Assembly (NCBI GenBank): GCA_900542425.1
Contig: UQNQ01000029.1
Span: forward strand, 1 to 18,420
Origin: an uncultured Eubacteriales bacterium
GTDB taxonomy: Bacteria; Bacillota; Clostridia; Oscillospirales; CAG-272
Direction of reading: 5' to 3'
DNA: 18,420 bases
The notes beneath the pieces were generated by a model. The model was not told the origin of the DNA. It did no database searches and worked only from the letters and a program-made list of their open reading frames with translations. The position numbers and the translations under genes were made by a program. Below are positions 16,735 to 18,420 of the stretch, piece after piece; the stretch's first letter is position 1; the number at the start of each line of letters is the position of its first letter.

Positions 16735-16755
16735 CTTTTTCTCCTGCGCCAAAAT

Positions 16756-17466
16756 CTAAGGCGACTTATAACTGATATTTATTTCATCTTCAGGCACCAA
16801 TATTTTCATAATGGCCGAAGGCTTGTCTACTGTGAAAGACGCTCCGTGTCTTATTAGAAAATTCTTGTCCCGAAATCCCCATGTGACACTGATACAATCC
16901 ATTCCCGCGTTTTTGGCGGTTTGGATATCTACATCGGAATCTCCGATATATATCGCATTTTCCGGTGCGGACTCAAGCTGTTTTAAAACCTCCAGAACAG
17001 CGTCCGGTGCAGGTTTCCTTGCCAATCCTTCCCTGTCTCCAACGGAAAACATGATATAACTTCCAAAATATTTCTTACATAATTTGGAAACTGCTGAATC
17101 TATTTTATTGGAAACAACTGCCAGCTTCAAGCCGGCAGTCTGCAAAGCTGCAAGCAATTCCGGAATCCCTTCGTATGGCTGAGTTTTATTTTCACAATTC
17201 ATGCTGTAGTGTTTTCGAAATAGCTCAAGCGTTTTGATTTTCTCTTCATCTGATGCTTCTTTCGGAACTGCCCTGTCGATCAGCTTGGCAATACCGTTTC
17301 CCACATAGGCCTTAATTTCCGATTCCGTATGGATCGGAAAACCGCAAGATTTCAATGCAAAATTGACACTGTCGGTAAGATCTCCTAATGTATTGAGAAG
17401 TGTTCCGTCAAGGTCAAATATAGCGGTATCGTATTTTCTGTTGCTTAAAGCGTTTTTTGTATTCAT
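16756..17466 (-). CDS. HAD-superfamily hydrolase, phosphoglycolate-phosphatase-like
   Basis: A 236-residue HAD subfamily IA phosphatase. Motif I is FDLDGTLLNT, with nucleophile Asp18 and acid Asp20. Motif II is VVSNK, motif III the Lys in ARKPAPDAV, and motif IV GDSDVDIQTAKNAG. A helical cap domain (about residues 30-95) lies between motifs I and II. The overall pattern (DLDGTLLNTLGDL, YVGNG, CISVTWGFR) is that of Gph/PpaX-like enzymes, which hydrolyse phosphoglycolate, pyrophosphate or other small phosphates. The substrate is not certain, so I give no symbol. The ATG is preceded by AAAGGA at about 12 bases. It is 16 bases from the cysE stop and 21 from the ABC ATPase start, so it is probably cotranscribed with both. 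Confidence 0.9.
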   Translation of the reverse strand: MNTKNALSNRKYDTAIFDLDGTLLNTLGDLTDSVNFALKSCGFPIHTESEIKAYVGNGIAKLIDRAVPKEASDEEKIKTLELFRKHYSMNCENKTQPYEGIPELLAALQTAGLKLAVVSNKIDSAVSKLCKKYFGSYIMFSVGDREGLARKPAPDAVLEVLKQLESAPENAIYIGDSDVDIQTAKNAGMDCISVTWGFRDKNFLIRHGASFTVDKPSAIMKILVPEDEINISYKSP

Positions 17467-17482
17467 ACAGTAAGTTATCCTT

Positions 17483-18397
17483 TTAAATTTCCCATTTTCC
17501 AGAGGGAGGTGTTGGGCCTTTCAGCAGCATATCCGGATTTTTCATGCTTACCTTAGTATGATCCGGAATGGATTTTGTAATAAAACAGCCGCCTCCGATA
17601 ATCACACCGTTTCCGATTACCGTTTCGCCGCCGAGAACCGTGGCGTTGGCATAGATGGTAACATGATCTCCGATTGTCGGATGACGTTTTACACCGGCAA
17701 GTTCCTGTCCGCTCCGAGTGGAGAGCGCGCCTAGCGTAACGCCCTGATAAAGCTTCACATTGTTTCCGATTACCGTGGTTTCCCCGATGACAACGCCGGT
17801 TCCATGGTCAATAAAGAAATATTCGCCAATGACAGCTCCTGCATTAATGTCAATGCCGGTCTTGCTGTGTGCATATTCTGTCATAATCCGAGGGATAAGC
17901 GGCACATTTTCAAGATATAAAATATGGGCTATCCGATAAACAAATATCGCAAATACACCAGGGTAAGAAACGATGATTTCCGCCTTGCTTTTTGCGGCCG
18001 GATCTCCGTTAAAGCCCGCTTCCACATCACATAACAGAAGCTTTCGAATGTCAGGAATTTTAGAAATCAGAATTTTACAGATTTCCTCAGCACGCTGCGA
18101 CGCCGAATTACAACTTATTTCCGAGTTTCGGTATATAAGAGCTGTTTCAATCTGTGGTTTCAGTTCTTTATAAATCTCAGTCAGCATATTGCCGGCAAAA
18201 TATTCCGCTGAAGTGGAAATCACATTTTCATTTCCGAAATAGCCAGGAAAGATCACTCTTTGAATATCCTTAAGAAGTTTAATAATCACATCTCTGCTCG
18301 GAAGCCTTCCCTTTTCCTCGGAAACTGCTGTGTCAGATGCAGGATAATCCGCAGCAAGCAGTGCTGCAGATGTTTGAATAATACCGTCCATTGTCAT
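17483..18397 (-). CDS. cysE: Serine O-acetyltransferase
   Basis: A 304-residue enzyme that acetylates L-serine with acetyl-CoA to give O-acetylserine, the precursor of cysteine. The N-terminal helical domain (residues 30-175) leads into a left-handed beta helix of hexapeptide repeats (from about 180: INAGAVIGEYFFIDHGTG, then VVIGETTVIGNNVKLYQGVTLGA). The catalytic pair Asp197-His198 (FIDHGTG) and Arg238-His239 (VKRHP) match the bacterial active site. The protein is longer at the N-terminus than enterobacterial CysE, resembling the roughly 300-residue EpsC-type group. It ends in Ile, the residue that CysE proteins use to dock into O-acetylserine sulfhydrylase. The ATG has AGGA 7 bases upstream. 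Its promoter lies beyond the right edge. Confidence 0.94.
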   Translation of the reverse strand: MTMDGIIQTSAALLAADYPASDTAVSEEKGRLPSRDVIIKLLKDIQRVIFPGYFGNENVISTSAEYFAGNMLTEIYKELKPQIETALIYRNSEISCNSASQRAEEICKILISKIPDIRKLLLCDVEAGFNGDPAAKSKAEIIVSYPGVFAIFVYRIAHILYLENVPLIPRIMTEYAHSKTGIDINAGAVIGEYFFIDHGTGVVIGETTVIGNNVKLYQGVTLGALSTRSGQELAGVKRHPTIGDHVTIYANATVLGGETVIGNGVIIGGGCFITKSIPDHTKVSMKNPDMLLKGPTPPSGKWEI

Positions 18398-18420
18398 AGA
18401 GCTTTCCTTCCCCCAAAAAC

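Noticed and set aside
1..18420. A defence system, mobile element, CRISPR array or biosynthetic cluster
   Set aside because: All identified genes are conserved housekeeping, sporulation or ordinary transport genes. No integrase, transposase, repeat array or foreign-looking base composition was seen.

Overview
The window is a gene-dense, single-strand stretch from an endospore-forming Firmicute, most likely a member of the Clostridia. The evidence is a Gram-positive PolC replicase, the sporulation genes yabP and yabQ, the rqcP-yabP-yabQ-divIC order shared with Bacillus, the low-to-moderate GC content and strong GGAGG-type ribosome binding sites. I cannot name a genus. Every convincing gene is on the minus strand, so transcription runs from right to left. 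I see no tRNA, rRNA, CRISPR array, insertion sequence or phage gene, and no gene-free stretch over 300 bases.

Right end (about 12756-18397), in transcription order: a serine O-acetyltransferase (cysE), a HAD-family phosphatase, a MacB/LolD-type ABC ATPase and a 1070-residue FtsX/MacB-like permease. The permease carries a long predicted extracellular coiled-coil hairpin. Spacing (16, 21 and 64 bases) suggests one unit. The cysE promoter would lie outside the window.

Middle (1912-12627): a housekeeping operon pyrH-frr-uppS-cdsA-dxr-rseP-ispG-polC, with a good sigma-A-like promoter before pyrH. It joins nucleotide supply (PyrH), translation recycling (Frr), the MEP isoprenoid pathway (Dxr, IspG), the undecaprenyl carrier (UppS), phospholipid precursor synthesis (CdsA), an intramembrane protease (RseP) and the replicative polymerase (PolC). 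A strong intrinsic-terminator structure lies between frr and uppS, with no convincing promoter behind it.

Left end (1-1833): hup (HU protein) with its own promoter and a terminator, then rqcP, yabP, yabQ and the start of divIC. A sigma-E-like promoter can be read between rqcP and yabP, which fits mother-cell expression of the yabPQ pair.

The gene content is conventional. I did not find a clearly new system. The points most worth checking are the two terminators placed inside otherwise continuous essential gene strings, the candidate sigma-E promoter, and the permease's coiled-coil arm.
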